A DNA stretch of 64,000 nucleotides from Gammaproteobacteria bacterium (GCA_018222985.1 JAAEZG010000002.1:124001-188000), one strand, 5' to 3'. Numbered from the stretch's first letter, positions 46,815-57,035 are shown. Notes: generated by a model from the sequence alone, not told the origin. A program made the numbers and translations.

Positions 46815-47396
46815 ATGACTAAAAAGCAGAGCCTGCTCACCCCCTTGGTGATAAGCGCTCTGCTTTTGTCGTTTTATTACTTGCTCATGCCGTGGCATAA
46901 CCTGCTATTGCTTGACTATCGCGACGTCGCGCAAGGGGCTTGGTGGCAGCCACTTAGCAGCCAATTTATGCACCATGATCAGCCGCACCTTTGGTACAAC
47001 ATTGCCGGGTTGTGGATGGGGTGGATGCTGTTCCCCGATCAGTTTCGCCACAACCAAGACTGGTGGCCAGTGTTGCCCATTGTGGTAGCGGTTAGTGCCG
47101 GGCAGTATTTTTTAGCGCCCCCCAATGTCATTTATGCTGGTTTCTCGGGCACCTTGTATGGTTTGTTTGCCTGGGCCGCGCTCAAAGACAGCTTACTATT
47201 ACCGCAGTCACCCAAACACTGGATAAGCGTTATTGTGCTTGCCGGTATTCTACTAAAAACCCTACTTGATTTTGTGCTGCCAGGGTTTGCCGAAGGCATT
47301 GCAATTTATGCGCACCTGAGTGGCGTGATATGCGGCATGCTTCTGGTATTTTTAGGCTGTGCGCACCGTAAATTTCATGTACAATCTGGGGCTTAA
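46815..47396 (+). CDS. Rhomboid-family intramembrane serine protease (rhombosortase-like)
   Basis: 193-residue six-helix membrane protein. Catalytic Ser in VIYAGFSGTLYGLFAW (GxSG) and His in IYAHLSGVICG give the rhomboid dyad; QFMHHDQPHLWYNIAGLWMGW is the usual HxxxN region. Small size and WWQPLSSQFMHHD resemble rhombosortases, which process GlyGly-CTERM proteins, but no GlyGly-CTERM substrate is seen in the window, so a general rhomboid is possible. The start is uncertain (ATG 46815; TTG 46803 also in frame). It lies 34 nt after mdh. Confidence 0.78.
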   Translation: MTKKQSLLTPLVISALLLSFYYLLMPWHNLLLLDYRDVAQGAWWQPLSSQFMHHDQPHLWYNIAGLWMGWMLFPDQFRHNQDWWPVLPIVVAVSAGQYFLAPPNVIYAGFSGTLYGLFAWAALKDSLLLPQSPKHWISVIVLAGILLKTLLDFVLPGFAEGIAIYAHLSGVICGMLLVFLGCAHRKFHVQSGA

Positions 47397-47417
47397 TTTA
47401 CCTGTTAAACTGAAGCT

Positions 47418-48389
47418 ATGAAGTTATCAGAAATCAATACCTTGATGGCCGCCGACATGAACGGTGTGAACCAGCTAATTGGTGCAGAATTGCGCTCAGA
47501 CGTAGCGCTGATTAACCAGCTCGGCTTATATATTGTGAATAGTGGCGGCAAGCGCTTGCGTCCGCTGTTGGCGGTCACCGCCGCTCGCGCTGTTGGCTAC
47601 CAAGGCGCAGGGCACTTAACGCTCGCAACTATCATCGAATTTATTCATACCGCCACTTTGTTGCATGACGACGTGGTGGATGCTTCAGAATTGCGGCGCG
47701 GCAAAGAAACTGCAAACGCGGTGTTCGGCAATGAAGCCAGCGTATTGGTTGGTGACTTTTTGTATACCCGAGCGTTTCAGCTCATGGTCACGCTTGACTC
47801 TATGAAAGTGATGAAAATTCTAGCCGACGCCACCAATATTATCTCCGAAGGCGAAGTGTTGCAGCTAATGAATTGCAATGATCCGGATACCACCGAAACT
47901 AGCTATTTTGACGTTATTTACGGTAAAACCGGCAAGCTGTTTGAAGCGGCGACCCAATTAGGAGCAGTATTAGCTGGCCAATCACAAGCAGTTGAAGATG
48001 CCTTGGCGGCTTATGGCCGTCATTTAGGCACGGCGTTTCAGTTGGTCGACGACTTACTCGACTACACAGCAGACAGTGACGTTATGGGCAAACAAGCCGG
48101 CGACGACTTAGCCGAGGGCAAGCCGACATTGCCACTGTTGTATGCTATGTGGAACGGTAACGAAGTTGAGCAAACAATGATTCGCACGGCGATAGAAAAC
48201 GGCAATGGCCGCGACCAGTTGCAGCCAATTTTAGCCGCCATGCAACGCACCGGCGCATTGGACTACACGCGTGATCGTGCTCTAGCCGAAGCGAAACTAG
48301 CGCAGCAGCAACTTGATCAGTTGCCGGCTTCAGCGCATCGCGACGCACTTCACGCCCTCGCCGACATTGCCGTCGACCGCATCGCTTAG
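47418..48389 (+). CDS. ispB: Octaprenyl diphosphate synthase (long-chain trans-prenyl synthase)
   Basis: 323-residue polyprenyl synthase making the ubiquinone/menaquinone side chain. First Asp-rich motif LLHDDVVDASELRRG (about 82–96) and second motif FQLVDDLLDYTAD (about 208–220) are intact; length equals E. coli IspB. In E. coli ispB is divergent from rplU; here it is in the same direction, 187 nt upstream, with an inverted repeat between. Chain length (C40) is inferred from homology only. Confidence 0.95.
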   Translation: MKLSEINTLMAADMNGVNQLIGAELRSDVALINQLGLYIVNSGGKRLRPLLAVTAARAVGYQGAGHLTLATIIEFIHTATLLHDDVVDASELRRGKETANAVFGNEASVLVGDFLYTRAFQLMVTLDSMKVMKILADATNIISEGEVLQLMNCNDPDTTETSYFDVIYGKTGKLFEAATQLGAVLAGQSQAVEDALAAYGRHLGTAFQLVDDLLDYTADSDVMGKQAGDDLAEGKPTLPLLYAMWNGNEVEQTMIRTAIENGNGRDQLQPILAAMQRTGALDYTRDRALAEAKLAQQQLDQLPASAHRDALHALADIAVDRIA

Positions 48390-48400
48390 AAGGACAAAAG

Positions 48401-48489
48401 CGATATTAGCTAATAGATATCGGATATCAGAACTGATGTATCAGGTATTTATTGTTTGTCTAATAGCTAATATCTAATAGCTAATATCG
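48401..48489. repeat. TATTAGC-type inverted repeat, copy b (ispB–rplU)
   Basis: Left arm CGATATTAGCTAATAGATATCGG (given in parts, 48401–48423) and right arm TAATAGCTAATATCTAATAG…CTAATATCG (48461–48489) are inverted copies of the heptamer unit around a 37-nt centre. The right end is 4 nt from the -35 of the rplU promoter. Confidence 0.85.
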
Positions 48490-48492
48490 CTC

Positions 48493-48521
48493 TTGCTTTT
48501 AGCCCCGTAGGGGCATATAAT
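48493..48521 (+). promoter_or_regulatory. rplU–rpmA promoter
   Basis: TTGCTT (48493–48498), 17-nt spacer, TATAAT (48516–48521). The spacer contains the small palindrome GCCCCGTAGGGGC. The leader then holds a short C/G hairpin (CCCCCTCGGGG) before GGAGAAAG and the rplU ATG. Confidence 0.78.
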
Positions 48522-48576
48522 TCGCGCCCTGAATTTAATTCAAATAAGACCCCCTCGGGGAAAATCGGAGAAAGAC

Positions 48577-48888
48577 ATGTACGCAGTATTCCAAAGTGGC
48601 GGTAAGCAACACCGTGTAACTGAAGGCCAAATCGTCCGCCTGGAAAAGCTGGAAGCGGCCACTGGTGATGTGGTTGAGTTCGATCAAGTGTTAATGCTAT
48701 CGAACGGTGACGACGTGAAAATCGGCGCACCTTTTGTTTCTGGTGGATCTATCAAGGCGGAAGTTATCAATCACGGTCGTGCAGACAAAGTGAACATTAT
48801 CAAGTTCCGTCGTCGCAAGCACCACATGAAACGCCAAGGTCATCGTCAGTGGTTCACCGAAGTGAAAATCACTGGTATTAACGGTTAA
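48577..48888 (+). CDS. rplU: 50S ribosomal protein L21
   Basis: 103-residue ribosomal protein binding 23S rRNA near L20. Family signature at the C-terminus: [30 protein letters not shown]; start [14 protein letters not shown] is identical in style to E. coli L21 (103 aa). GGAG lies 10 nt upstream. First gene of rplU–rpmA, with obgE downstream. Confidence 0.99.
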   Translation: MYAVFQSGGKQHRVTEGQIVRLEKLEAATGDVVEFDQVLMLSNGDDVKIGAPFVSGGSIKAEVINHGRADKVNIIKFRRRKHHMKRQGHRQWFTEVKITGING

Positions 48889-48906
48889 TTGAAGGAGTAA
48901 CGACAC

Positions 48907-49164
48907 ATGGCACATAAAAAAGCCGCAGGTTCAACTCGTAACGGTCGTGACTCAGAAAGTAAACGTCTGGGTGTAAAGCGCTTCGGTGGTGAGTCAGTAT
49001 TAGCTGGTAGCATCATCGTTCGTCAACGTGGTACTAAGTTCCACGCTGGTGATAACGTCGGTATCGGCCGTGACCACACTTTGTTCGCGTTAGCGGACGG
49101 CAAAGTTTCTTTTGCGGAGAAAGGTCCAAAGAACCGCAAATACGTTAGCATCGTAACTGAATAA
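48907..49164 (+). CDS. rpmA: 50S ribosomal protein L27
   Basis: 85-residue ribosomal protein whose N-terminal tail reaches the peptidyl-transferase centre. [29 protein letters not shown] and [17 protein letters not shown] segments are typical; length equals E. coli L27. GAAGGAG lies upstream. A terminator follows, with obgE just beyond it. Confidence 0.99.
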   Translation: MAHKKAAGSTRNGRDSESKRLGVKRFGGESVLAGSIIVRQRGTKFHAGDNVGIGRDHTLFALADGKVSFAEKGPKNRKYVSIVTE

Positions 49165-49174
49165 TTTCAGTTAG

Positions 49175-50416
<1,242 letters not shown>

Positions 50417-50425
50417 AAACAAGTT

Positions 50426-50508
50426 CGATATTAGCTATTAAATATCGGATATTAGCCGGCCAAGTTTGGACATCCGCTCTAATATCTAATATCGGATAGC
50501 TAGTATCG
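50426..50508. repeat. TATTAGC-type inverted repeat, copy c (obgE–folA)
   Basis: Left arm CGATATTAGCTATTAAATATCGG (in parts, 50426–50448) and right arm CTAATATCTAATATCGGATAG…TAGTATCG (50479–50508). It is followed by TTTTTGCAGTT, as at copy d, showing that the conserved unit extends beyond the heptamers. It fills most of the obgE–folA gap. Confidence 0.85.
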
Positions 50509-50531
50509 TTTTTGCAGTTTAAGGGGGTGGG

Positions 50532-51038
50532 ATGAAGATTGCATTGGTGGCAGCAATGGCTGCAAATCGAGTGATTGGTAAAGATGGCGACATGCCATGG
50601 CACCTGCCGGCCGAACTGCAACACTTCAAAAAAGTAACCCTTGGTAAACCGGTTGTTATGGGGCGTGCAACCTATGAGTCCATCGGTCGCCCGTTGCCAG
50701 GCCGCACCAATATTGTGCTCAGTCGCCAGTATGAACAACCTGTTGTCGATGACAAAGGCGTAGTTTGGGTTAGCTCACCGGCACAGGCCATTGATGCTGC
50801 CGGCGAGACCGAGCAATTGATGGTTATTGGCGGTGGACGTATTTACGCTGAATTTTTGCCACTTGCCGATTTGCTCTATCTTACCCAAATAAAACTCGAG
50901 ACAGCCGGCGATACCTTTTTTCCCGATTACCAAGCGCATGCTCAATGGCAGTTACTTGAGTCAGAAACGCACCCAGCAGACGCTAAAAATCCGCATGAAT
51001 TTGTAACAGAAGTTTATCGTCGAGCGTCAGTTTTATGA
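50532..51038 (+). CDS. folA: Dihydrofolate reductase
   Basis: 168-residue NADPH-dependent reductase of dihydrofolate, target of trimethoprim. Family residues: MAANRVIGKDGDMPWHLPAEL (catalytic Asp of the MPWHLP loop is here Ala-Glu region: PWHLPAELQHF), VVMGRATYESIGRPLPGRTNIVLSR and VIGGGRIYAEFLP. Note that the usual acidic residue after PWHLP (Asp27 in E. coli) aligns with Glu in PAEL, an accepted substitution. Strong AGGGGGTGGG upstream. Length is slightly above E. coli (159). Confidence 0.95.
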   Translation: MKIALVAAMAANRVIGKDGDMPWHLPAELQHFKKVTLGKPVVMGRATYESIGRPLPGRTNIVLSRQYEQPVVDDKGVVWVSSPAQAIDAAGETEQLMVIGGGRIYAEFLPLADLLYLTQIKLETAGDTFFPDYQAHAQWQLLESETHPADAKNPHEFVTEVYRRASVL

Positions 51039-51160
51039 CAGGCCAGACCAACTGTAAATAAAACGTTAGCGGGCCAGGTTTCTTAACATTTTATTCCGTT
51101 GCGCGCTGTCAATGCCGTAGCTACCATGAAGCGGTCATCATAAAAAGTGAAGAAATCAAT

Positions 51161-51577
51161 ATGTTGTTTTGGGGCGGCAAGACCATTAACGCGCTTGCAG
51201 TTATTGTTATCAGTTCAGTTTTAGTTTGTTATTCAGCAACTAGCCAAGCCCAATCACGTTCTGACAGCGATGATTTGGCGTTGTTGTTTTGCAGTTATGT
51301 ACAAGCCAATGACTCAAATGGGTTTCGTAATACGTTACGCAACTTGCGCTTACGTTTACGTGACATTTATCCGCGCATCCGCTGCAACAACCACTCAATG
51401 ATTCAATTTGCTGTAATAAGCAATTCCTACGACATTGGTCGCTTTATTGCCCATAGCGTGCTTTTAGACGATTTACACAGTTCGGGGGACATTACGTGGG
51501 TGAAGAACCTCGAGCCAACACACCCAATTGCCGAAGTAGTTCGTGAGCGCAACCAAGCTGCTCGCAAAGAAGGCTAA
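51161..51577 (+). CDS. Secreted protein, DUF3718-like
   Basis: 138-residue product with a signal peptide (cleavage after TSQAQ) and a small helical domain: LALLFCSYVQANDSNGFRNTLRNLRLRLRDIYPRIRCNNHSMIQFAV. The paired cysteines and RLRDIYPRIRCN-x2-S…FA pattern resemble DUF3718 proteins of Shewanella and Alteromonas. No neighbour gives a clue; it stands between folA and a hydrolase. Function unknown. Confidence 0.65.
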   Translation: MLFWGGKTINALAVIVISSVLVCYSATSQAQSRSDSDDLALLFCSYVQANDSNGFRNTLRNLRLRLRDIYPRIRCNNHSMIQFAVISNSYDIGRFIAHSVLLDDLHSSGDITWVKNLEPTHPIAEVVRERNQAARKEG

Positions 51578-51664
51578 CTATCACAATCTTTTACAGTTTC
51601 TTGCTTTCTATTCCCTGTCACCAAAGTTACACTAGGTTATCTTGTTACAACTGGATAACAATTC

Positions 51665-53128
51665 ATGAGAAATCAAGGACTCATAACCGCTGCGTTCCTG
51701 TCGGTCATGGCATTTAGTGCGCATGCGCAGACCAATGAGCAAACGACCGTGTCAAACTCCCCTTTGCAAGCTTGTTACTTAGAGAATATTAGTGAGCAAG
51801 TTCTGTGTGGTCAGTTAAAGGTTCCCGAAGACTATAGCAATCCGCAAGGTCGAAAAATTGCCATTAATTATGCCGTGTTGCCAGCGGTTAACGAGAATAA
51901 AAAGCCAGACCCATTATTGATTCTAGCTGGAGGCCCAGGGCAAGCAGCTACTGAGCTTGCCGCCATGATAGACCGTATGTTTGGCGATGTGCGCAAGCAG
52001 CGCGATATTCTGCTTATTGACCAGCGAGGAACCGGCAAGTCCAACCCATTAAGTTGCGAAGTTAGCCATGTTGACGAGCTGATCAAAACCGACGAAGACG
52101 TTGCGCTTGACCGCATGGCTGGCGAATGTTTAGCGCGCTATACCGAAGAAGACTTAACGCAATATCATACGGTTAACGCCATTAAAGACTTTGAAGCGGT
52201 GCGTGAGCATTTGGGGTACCAGCAAGTGAACCTTTATGGCGGCTCTTACGGTAGCCGTGCCGGCTTAGTTTATATGCGCGAAGCGCCGCAGTCTGTGCGC
52301 TCTGCGTCATTAGATGCCGTTGCACCGCCAGAGGTTGTCGTGGGGCCGTTTGGTAAACATGGAGCCCAGTCATTTGATTTATTGGTTGAGCGTTGCGCGG
52401 CGTCTGAAGCCTGCAGTGAAGTCTTTCCCAACTTAAAACAAACCTATTTGCAAGCCCTGCAGCAGCTCGAACAGAAACCCGTTCCATTACAAGTTCGCGA
52501 TCCGCTAACCAATGAGCCTACCGATGTTCTCATTACCGCGGGGCGCTTTACCTCGGTTATGCGTGTCGGCCTTTATCACCCAACTACGCGTCAAATGCTG
52601 CCTTATGTTATTCAGCAAACCAACAACGGCAACTACACGCCATTGGTGGGGTTAATGGGGAGCGTTATGAGCCAGTCGGAAATGTATATGGGCTTAACCC
52701 TGTCGGTATTGTGTAGTGAAGACTTACCGCGTGCTACGGATGCGCTGCTAAGTGCCGACGCAGATAACGACTTTATCGGTAGCCGCACGGCTGATGCATT
52801 TATTGACATGTGTTCGGTATGGCCGCAAGCTCTGCGCCCTGAAGCATGGTTTGAGCCAGTACATAGCGATATTCCGACGCTGTTATTATCGGGCCGCTAT
52901 GACCCTGTTACCCCGCCAACCTGGGGTGCGCTTGCAGCACAAACCTTGACCAACAGCCGCCATTTGATTGCACCGCAGGGCTCACACACCATTGCCGGCC
53001 ATACTTGTGCGAACAAAATAGTCGGAGAATTTATTAATAACTTAGATGTACAGGCGCTTGATGACAGTTGTTTACAGCAACAAAAACCCGCTCCTTTCGT
53101 GTTAAATGCTAACGGAAAAGGGCTGTAG
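51665..53128 (+). CDS. Secreted alpha/beta hydrolase (S33 peptidase family, TAP-like)
   Basis: 487-residue exported hydrolase. Signal peptide MRNQGLITAAFLSVMAFSAHAQ. Catalytic triad: nucleophile Ser in LYGGSYGSRAGL (GxSxG, about 191–196), Asp in SGRYDPVTPP and His in PQGSHTIAGHTC; oxyanion HGGPG-type motif reads LAGGPGQAA. The C-terminal TAP-like region is typical of proline iminopeptidase/tripeptidyl aminopeptidase relatives. The ABC exporter genes follow 9 nt downstream, so they are probably one transcript. Substrate unknown. Confidence 0.88.
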   Translation: MRNQGLITAAFLSVMAFSAHAQTNEQTTVSNSPLQACYLENISEQVLCGQLKVPEDYSNPQGRKIAINYAVLPAVNENKKPDPLLILAGGPGQAATELAAMIDRMFGDVRKQRDILLIDQRGTGKSNPLSCEVSHVDELIKTDEDVALDRMAGECLARYTEEDLTQYHTVNAIKDFEAVREHLGYQQVNLYGGSYGSRAGLVYMREAPQSVRSASLDAVAPPEVVVGPFGKHGAQSFDLLVERCAASEACSEVFPNLKQTYLQALQQLEQKPVPLQVRDPLTNEPTDVLITAGRFTSVMRVGLYHPTTRQMLPYVIQQTNNGNYTPLVGLMGSVMSQSEMYMGLTLSVLCSEDLPRATDALLSADADNDFIGSRTADAFIDMCSVWPQALRPEAWFEPVHSDIPTLLLSGRYDPVTPPTWGALAAQTLTNSRHLIAPQGSHTIAGHTCANKIVGEFINNLDVQALDDSCLQQQKPAPFVLNANGKGL

Positions 53129-53136
53129 GGGGCGCT

Positions 53137-53871
53137 ATGATTGAAGTGAAAGAATTACACAAACAATTCGGTAAGGTGACCGCATTAGATGGTTTATCTT
53201 TTTCTGCTCCTGAAGGGCAAATTACCGGTTTGTTGGGGCCTAATGGTGCCGGCAAAACCACCTGTTTGCGCACCATTTACGGCTTGTTGAAGCCAGATAG
53301 CGGGCAGGCATTTATTGATGGCATTGATGCTGGGCAGCAGCCGCTAGAGGCGCGCCGAAATATTGGTATCTTCCCAGACAAATTCGGCTTGTACGAGCGT
53401 TTAACGGCGCGCGAACAGGTGGCTTATTTTGCTGCGCTACATGGTTTAGAGGGCGAAGCTGGCGACCAAGCAACAGAAGCCGCGCTGCAGCGCCTTGATA
53501 TGCTTGAGATTGCTGACCGTCGGGCTACCGGCTTTTCGCAAGGGCAACGCATGAAAGTGGCGTTAGCACAGGCCATTGTCCATCGACCCAAGCACCTTAT
53601 TTTAGATGAGCCAAGCCGTGGCCTTGATGTCATGAGTACCCGTATTCTGCGCGAATTGTTGCGTGAGCTTAGAGCGCAAGGTACGAGCATTTTGTTCTCA
53701 AGCCATGTCATGCAAGAAGTTGCCGCGCTGTGTGATCAGGTCGTGGTTGTTGCCAAAGGTAAAGTAGCAGCCCAAGGCACTACTCAAGAGCTATGCGAGC
53801 TAACAGGCGAAAGTGCACTAGAAGAAGCCTTCGTGAAAATCATTGGTACCGATGAGGGTATTGCAGCATGA
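53137..53871 (+). CDS. ABC transporter ATP-binding protein (NatA-like)
   Basis: 244-residue ATPase: Walker A GPNGAGKTT (about 34–42), Q-loop region, signature FSQGQRMKVALAQA (in place of LSGGQ), Walker B HLILDEPSRGLDV and H-switch SSHVM. It resembles NatA of the Na+-exporting NatAB type and ABC-2 exporters in general. It overlaps the permease start by 4 nt (ATGA). Substrate not deducible; Na+ extrusion is only suggested. Confidence 0.92.
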   Translation: MIEVKELHKQFGKVTALDGLSFSAPEGQITGLLGPNGAGKTTCLRTIYGLLKPDSGQAFIDGIDAGQQPLEARRNIGIFPDKFGLYERLTAREQVAYFAALHGLEGEAGDQATEAALQRLDMLEIADRRATGFSQGQRMKVALAQAIVHRPKHLILDEPSRGLDVMSTRILRELLRELRAQGTSILFSSHVMQEVAALCDQVVVVAKGKVAAQGTTQELCELTGESALEEAFVKIIGTDEGIAA

Positions 53872-55016
53872 CGAATCCGGTAAAAATTGTTTGGCGTAAG
53901 GAATTAAAAGACGCCATTCGTGACAAACGTTCGGTTATGGCGGCAATGTCTTACGCATTTTTTGGCCCACTGCTTATGGCCGTGGCATTTTATGTCATGA
54001 TTAGTCAGTTAACTGACCCAAGTGACGTTGAAATTGATATCAAAGGGGCTGAGCATGCGCCGGCGCTAATAGAACATTTAAATAGCAACGGCATTGTTCA
54101 ACGTGAAAAAGCATGGGCAGCAGGGCAACAACCGATCACGTTAGAAATTAGCGAAAAGTGGGCAGAAGATTTAGCCATCGCCATGCCGGCTCAGGTTACC
54201 TTAACCGCTGATTTCAGTGCGACTAAACAACGAGGCGACATTCGGCGCATTGAACGAGCCATTGAGTCGTACGCTAAGCAAATTGCTTATATACGCCTGC
54301 AAATGCGCGGGTTAGACCCGCGTGTCGTTAGGCCAATTGACATGGTTAGGCATGACACCGCAACCAAGGGCTCTCGTGCGGCTATTTTAATGGGCAGCGT
54401 GCTCATTTTTATCCTGCTATCAGTGTTCTTTTCAGGTATGAATGTGGCCATTGATATCAGTGCCGGTGAACGTGAGCGTAACTCGTTAGAGTTGCTGTTG
54501 TCACAACCACTAAATGCCCATCAGCTGGTACTTGGTAAAGCATTAGCTGCTAGTAGTTTTGCTATTTTTGGCGGTGTATTAAGCGTGATTCTTATTCCGA
54601 TCATTTTCCGCTTTTTACCACTGCACAATATCGGTATTAGTTTGTCGCTAGACTGGACCATGATGGTGTTAATTGTGCTTATGCTGGTGCCGCTAGCGTT
54701 GTTCGCAACCTCGCTGCAGCTGTTTGTAAGCTTCCGTGCCAAAAGCTTTAAAGAAGCGCAAACCTATATTTCGTTCTTACTAATGCTGCCTATGCTGGCG
54801 GTATTTGGTGTGGAATTCGCACGCTTGAAGAACCCTGTGCTTTATTACTTGCCGCTAACGGGCCAACACCAAGCGTTGTTAGACATTATTAAGGGCGAAA
54901 GCTTGCAGTGGCTACCCATGGGTATTAGTGCATTGGCGACCTTGTTGGTTAGCTGGCTGCTGATCCGTTTTATTGGCCGCATGCTGGCCAGCGAAAAAGT
55001 GGTGTTCGGACTTTAA
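53868..55016 (+). CDS. ABC-2 type permease (NatB-like)
   Basis: 382-residue membrane partner of the preceding ATPase. One TM near residue 25–48, a large external domain (about 50–170), then five or more TMs (about 175–375), the ABC-2 layout of NatB. GERERNSLELLLSQPLNAHQLVLGKAL is the cytoplasmic coupling segment common in this family. A TATTAGC-type repeat begins 4 nt after the stop. Confidence 0.9.
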   Translation: MTNPVKIVWRKELKDAIRDKRSVMAAMSYAFFGPLLMAVAFYVMISQLTDPSDVEIDIKGAEHAPALIEHLNSNGIVQREKAWAAGQQPITLEISEKWAEDLAIAMPAQVTLTADFSATKQRGDIRRIERAIESYAKQIAYIRLQMRGLDPRVVRPIDMVRHDTATKGSRAAILMGSVLIFILLSVFFSGMNVAIDISAGERERNSLELLLSQPLNAHQLVLGKALAASSFAIFGGVLSVILIPIIFRFLPLHNIGISLSLDWTMMVLIVLMLVPLALFATSLQLFVSFRAKSFKEAQTYISFLLMLPMLAVFGVEFARLKNPVLYYLPLTGQHQALLDIIKGESLQWLPMGISALATLLVSWLLIRFIGRMLASEKVVFGL

Positions 55017-55020
55017 CGGC

Positions 55021-55137
55021 AACTGCGATATTAGCTATTAGCTATTAGATATTAGATATTAGAAGAGCTCGAAATATCAGAGCTAATCGCTAATATCCAA
55101 TATCGGATATCCGATATCTAATAGCGTTTTTGCAGTT
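55021..55137. repeat. TATTAGC-type inverted repeat, copy d
   Basis: The longest copy. Outer ends AACTGC (55021–55026) and GCAGTT (55132–55137) are inverted; inside lie CGATATTAGCTATTAGC… (left) and …TATCTAATAGCG (right) heptamer arms, with a secondary palindrome ATATCGGATATCCGATAT near 55099. Its right end overlaps the 3' end of the FAD oxidoreductase gene and provides that gene's TAG. Confidence 0.88.
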
Positions 55138-56446
55138 GGTAGTACAGCCACTGGCCCAAGCGGCGTAACTGCGGTAGCGGAAATTTGGGCAGCGGTGACT
55201 GATAAAAAGGCAGGGCGGGCATGGTCTCGCCCATTGCCAACTGGGCAACCCGCTGGCCCGCAAGCTGCGTAAAAGTAACCCCAGCACCGCAATACCCCAT
55301 GGTGGTAAAAACGCCCGCCGCAGGACTATAAATGCGGGGGTAATCATCTAACGCAACCGACACCCAACCACTCCAACTATAATCAGGGGCCTGTTGACTT
55401 AAGCGTTTTAGGGTCGGAAAAGTTGCCGCCATAGCCTGCAATAAATGTCGCACGTAGCGCGGATGTTCAGCGTCACGCCCGCGAATAGCGCCGCGCCCAC
55501 CAAATAGCAAACGGCCGTCAGGCAGTAATCGAAAGTAATATTTTAACGCCCGCGTATCCATCACCAGCTCATGAGGCTTAAGCCGAATTGCAGCGCGCTC
55601 TTCAATACTCAAAGGGCGCGTTACAATAACGCTGGACAACACCGGCAACGAGCGGCCATGAGTACTTGGATGAAAATGGTTCGGCGTATAGCCGTTGGTA
55701 GCCAGAATGATTTTGGGCGCACGAATCGTCCCTTTATTGGTTTGCAACAGGTGCATGCCATTCGGCTCAGTTTGCCACGTACTCACCGCGGCATTCTCAA
55801 CCAAAGTTGCGCCGGCAGCTGCCGCCTGACGCGCTACACTGGCGAGCAATAATAACGGGTTCAGCCCAAAACTTTGCGGAAAGTGAATGGCAGCATGTGC
55901 CTGCGGAGAATTAACCCGTGTGCGAATTTGCTCACGGCTAAGCCACTGCGTATTCGGTTCGTAGTCGCAAAGTGCCCGATACTGACTTTGTAATTCAGCA
56001 ATGGAGCGCTCATTGTGGGCAATTTTTACATAACCGCCGCGTTGCACTTGCAACTGCTGCGGGCAGGCCGCCAAGTGGCGCTCTAACCGCGCAAAAGCAA
56101 GTTGATACTCTGCCTGAATACCCTGCGCTACAGCTTCGCCACAGCGCTTCTTCCATGCCGCATAACCAAGCCGACCTGTGCCTGGCATGGCAAAGCCAGC
56201 ATTACGAGTTGAACAGCCCCAACCAAGCTGATTGGCTTCAACCAAAACCACCCGTTGTTGATAACTTTCGGCTAATTCTAAAGCCGCGTTTAGCCCCGAA
56301 TAGCCACCCCCAATCACGACAATATCGGCCGTTTCAGGCAATTGCTCTGTGGTTGCGGGGAAATCTGCGTGGGTATGCTGGTGCCAATAGCTGGCCGCGT
56401 GAGGTTGTTGTGAGGGAATATATTTGCTTTCAAGCGGATCGTACAT
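55118..56446 (-). CDS. FAD-dependent oxidoreductase (DAO family, PuuB-like)
   Basis: 442-residue flavoprotein. N-terminal Rossmann motif DIVVIGGGYSGLNAALELAE (about 40–60), then WGCSTRNAGFA and the DAO-family C-terminal GYCGAGVTFTQLAGQRVAQL. The layout resembles gamma-glutamylputrescine oxidase (PuuB/OrdL), but without a polyamine gene neighbourhood the substrate is uncertain. The last codons (QLQKRY and TAG) come from the right end of the repeat at 55021, so the original C-terminus may have been replaced. A GNAT gene lies 10 nt upstream on the same strand. Confidence 0.85.
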   Translation of the reverse strand: MYDPLESKYIPSQQPHAASYWHQHTHADFPATTEQLPETADIVVIGGGYSGLNAALELAESYQQRVVLVEANQLGWGCSTRNAGFAMPGTGRLGYAAWKKRCGEAVAQGIQAEYQLAFARLERHLAACPQQLQVQRGGYVKIAHNERSIAELQSQYRALCDYEPNTQWLSREQIRTRVNSPQAHAAIHFPQSFGLNPLLLLASVARQAAAAGATLVENAAVSTWQTEPNGMHLLQTNKGTIRAPKIILATNGYTPNHFHPSTHGRSLPVLSSVIVTRPLSIEERAAIRLKPHELVMDTRALKYYFRLLPDGRLLFGGRGAIRGRDAEHPRYVRHLLQAMAATFPTLKRLSQQAPDYSWSGWVSVALDDYPRIYSPAAGVFTTMGYCGAGVTFTQLAGQRVAQLAMGETMPALPFYQSPLPKFPLPQLRRLGQWLYYQLQKRY

Positions 56447-56456
56447 ACCCTAAATA

Positions 56457-57023
56457 TTACCTATCAAATGGCAAAATCATTTCGCCGGCAGTGCAATAAC
56501 AAACCCCGTCACACACCGGGCAATGGTAGCCCTCGTTGACAGATAAGTCGTACCAACGCTTGTTATGCTCCTGAATAAGCTCACCACCGCAGCGGGTGAA
56601 ATATTCAAATGCCGCATTCTTCGGGCTTTGCATCCAAATATGAGCAAGCCCAGCAGTGCAACCTAGCTTTTTGGCTTCGTTCATCGAACGCTCTAATAAC
56701 CCACGGCCAATACCGCCGCCACGCACGTTCGGGGCCACCGCCACACATTTAAAATAGCAAATTTGATCAGCCGGCACCGGCCATTGCGACGGGCTACAGT
56801 GGCCATCAATGTCCCAATTTCCCGGAGCAAACGTCAGCCGAATACCTGCCAACTTACCGTCGGCATATGCCAGCCAATTCAAATTAATGTCGCCCACCAC
56901 GCCACGTTGATGATAATCGGCAAGCGACTCCGGCGTTAAATAGTTATCGCCATGCACGCGATTACCAAGCTCGATAACTTCGTCATACTCAGCTGTGGTC
57001 AGTTGTTTGTACGTAATCATCAT
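56457..57023 (-). CDS. GNAT family N-acetyltransferase
   Basis: Acetyltransferase of about 188 residues. The acetyl-CoA-binding motif A is CVAVAPNVRGGGIGRGLLERSMNEAKKLG (Q/RxxGxG/A as RGGGIG). A C-terminal tail has a Cys/His cluster (YHCPVCDGVCYC), which could bind a metal and is unusual for the family. The start is uncertain: ATG 57023 or 57020 (a TTG at 57032 is also in frame), with no clear ribosome site because a TTATTCG-type repeat lies directly upstream. Substrate unknown. Confidence 0.82.
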   Translation of the reverse strand: MMITYKQLTTAEYDEVIELGNRVHGDNYLTPESLADYHQRGVVGDINLNWLAYADGKLAGIRLTFAPGNWDIDGHCSPSQWPVPADQICYFKCVAVAPNVRGGGIGRGLLERSMNEAKKLGCTAGLAHIWMQSPKNAAFEYFTRCGGELIQEHNKRWYDLSVNEGYHCPVCDGVCYCTAGEMILPFDR

Positions 57024-57035
57024 AAAGGGCAACTT

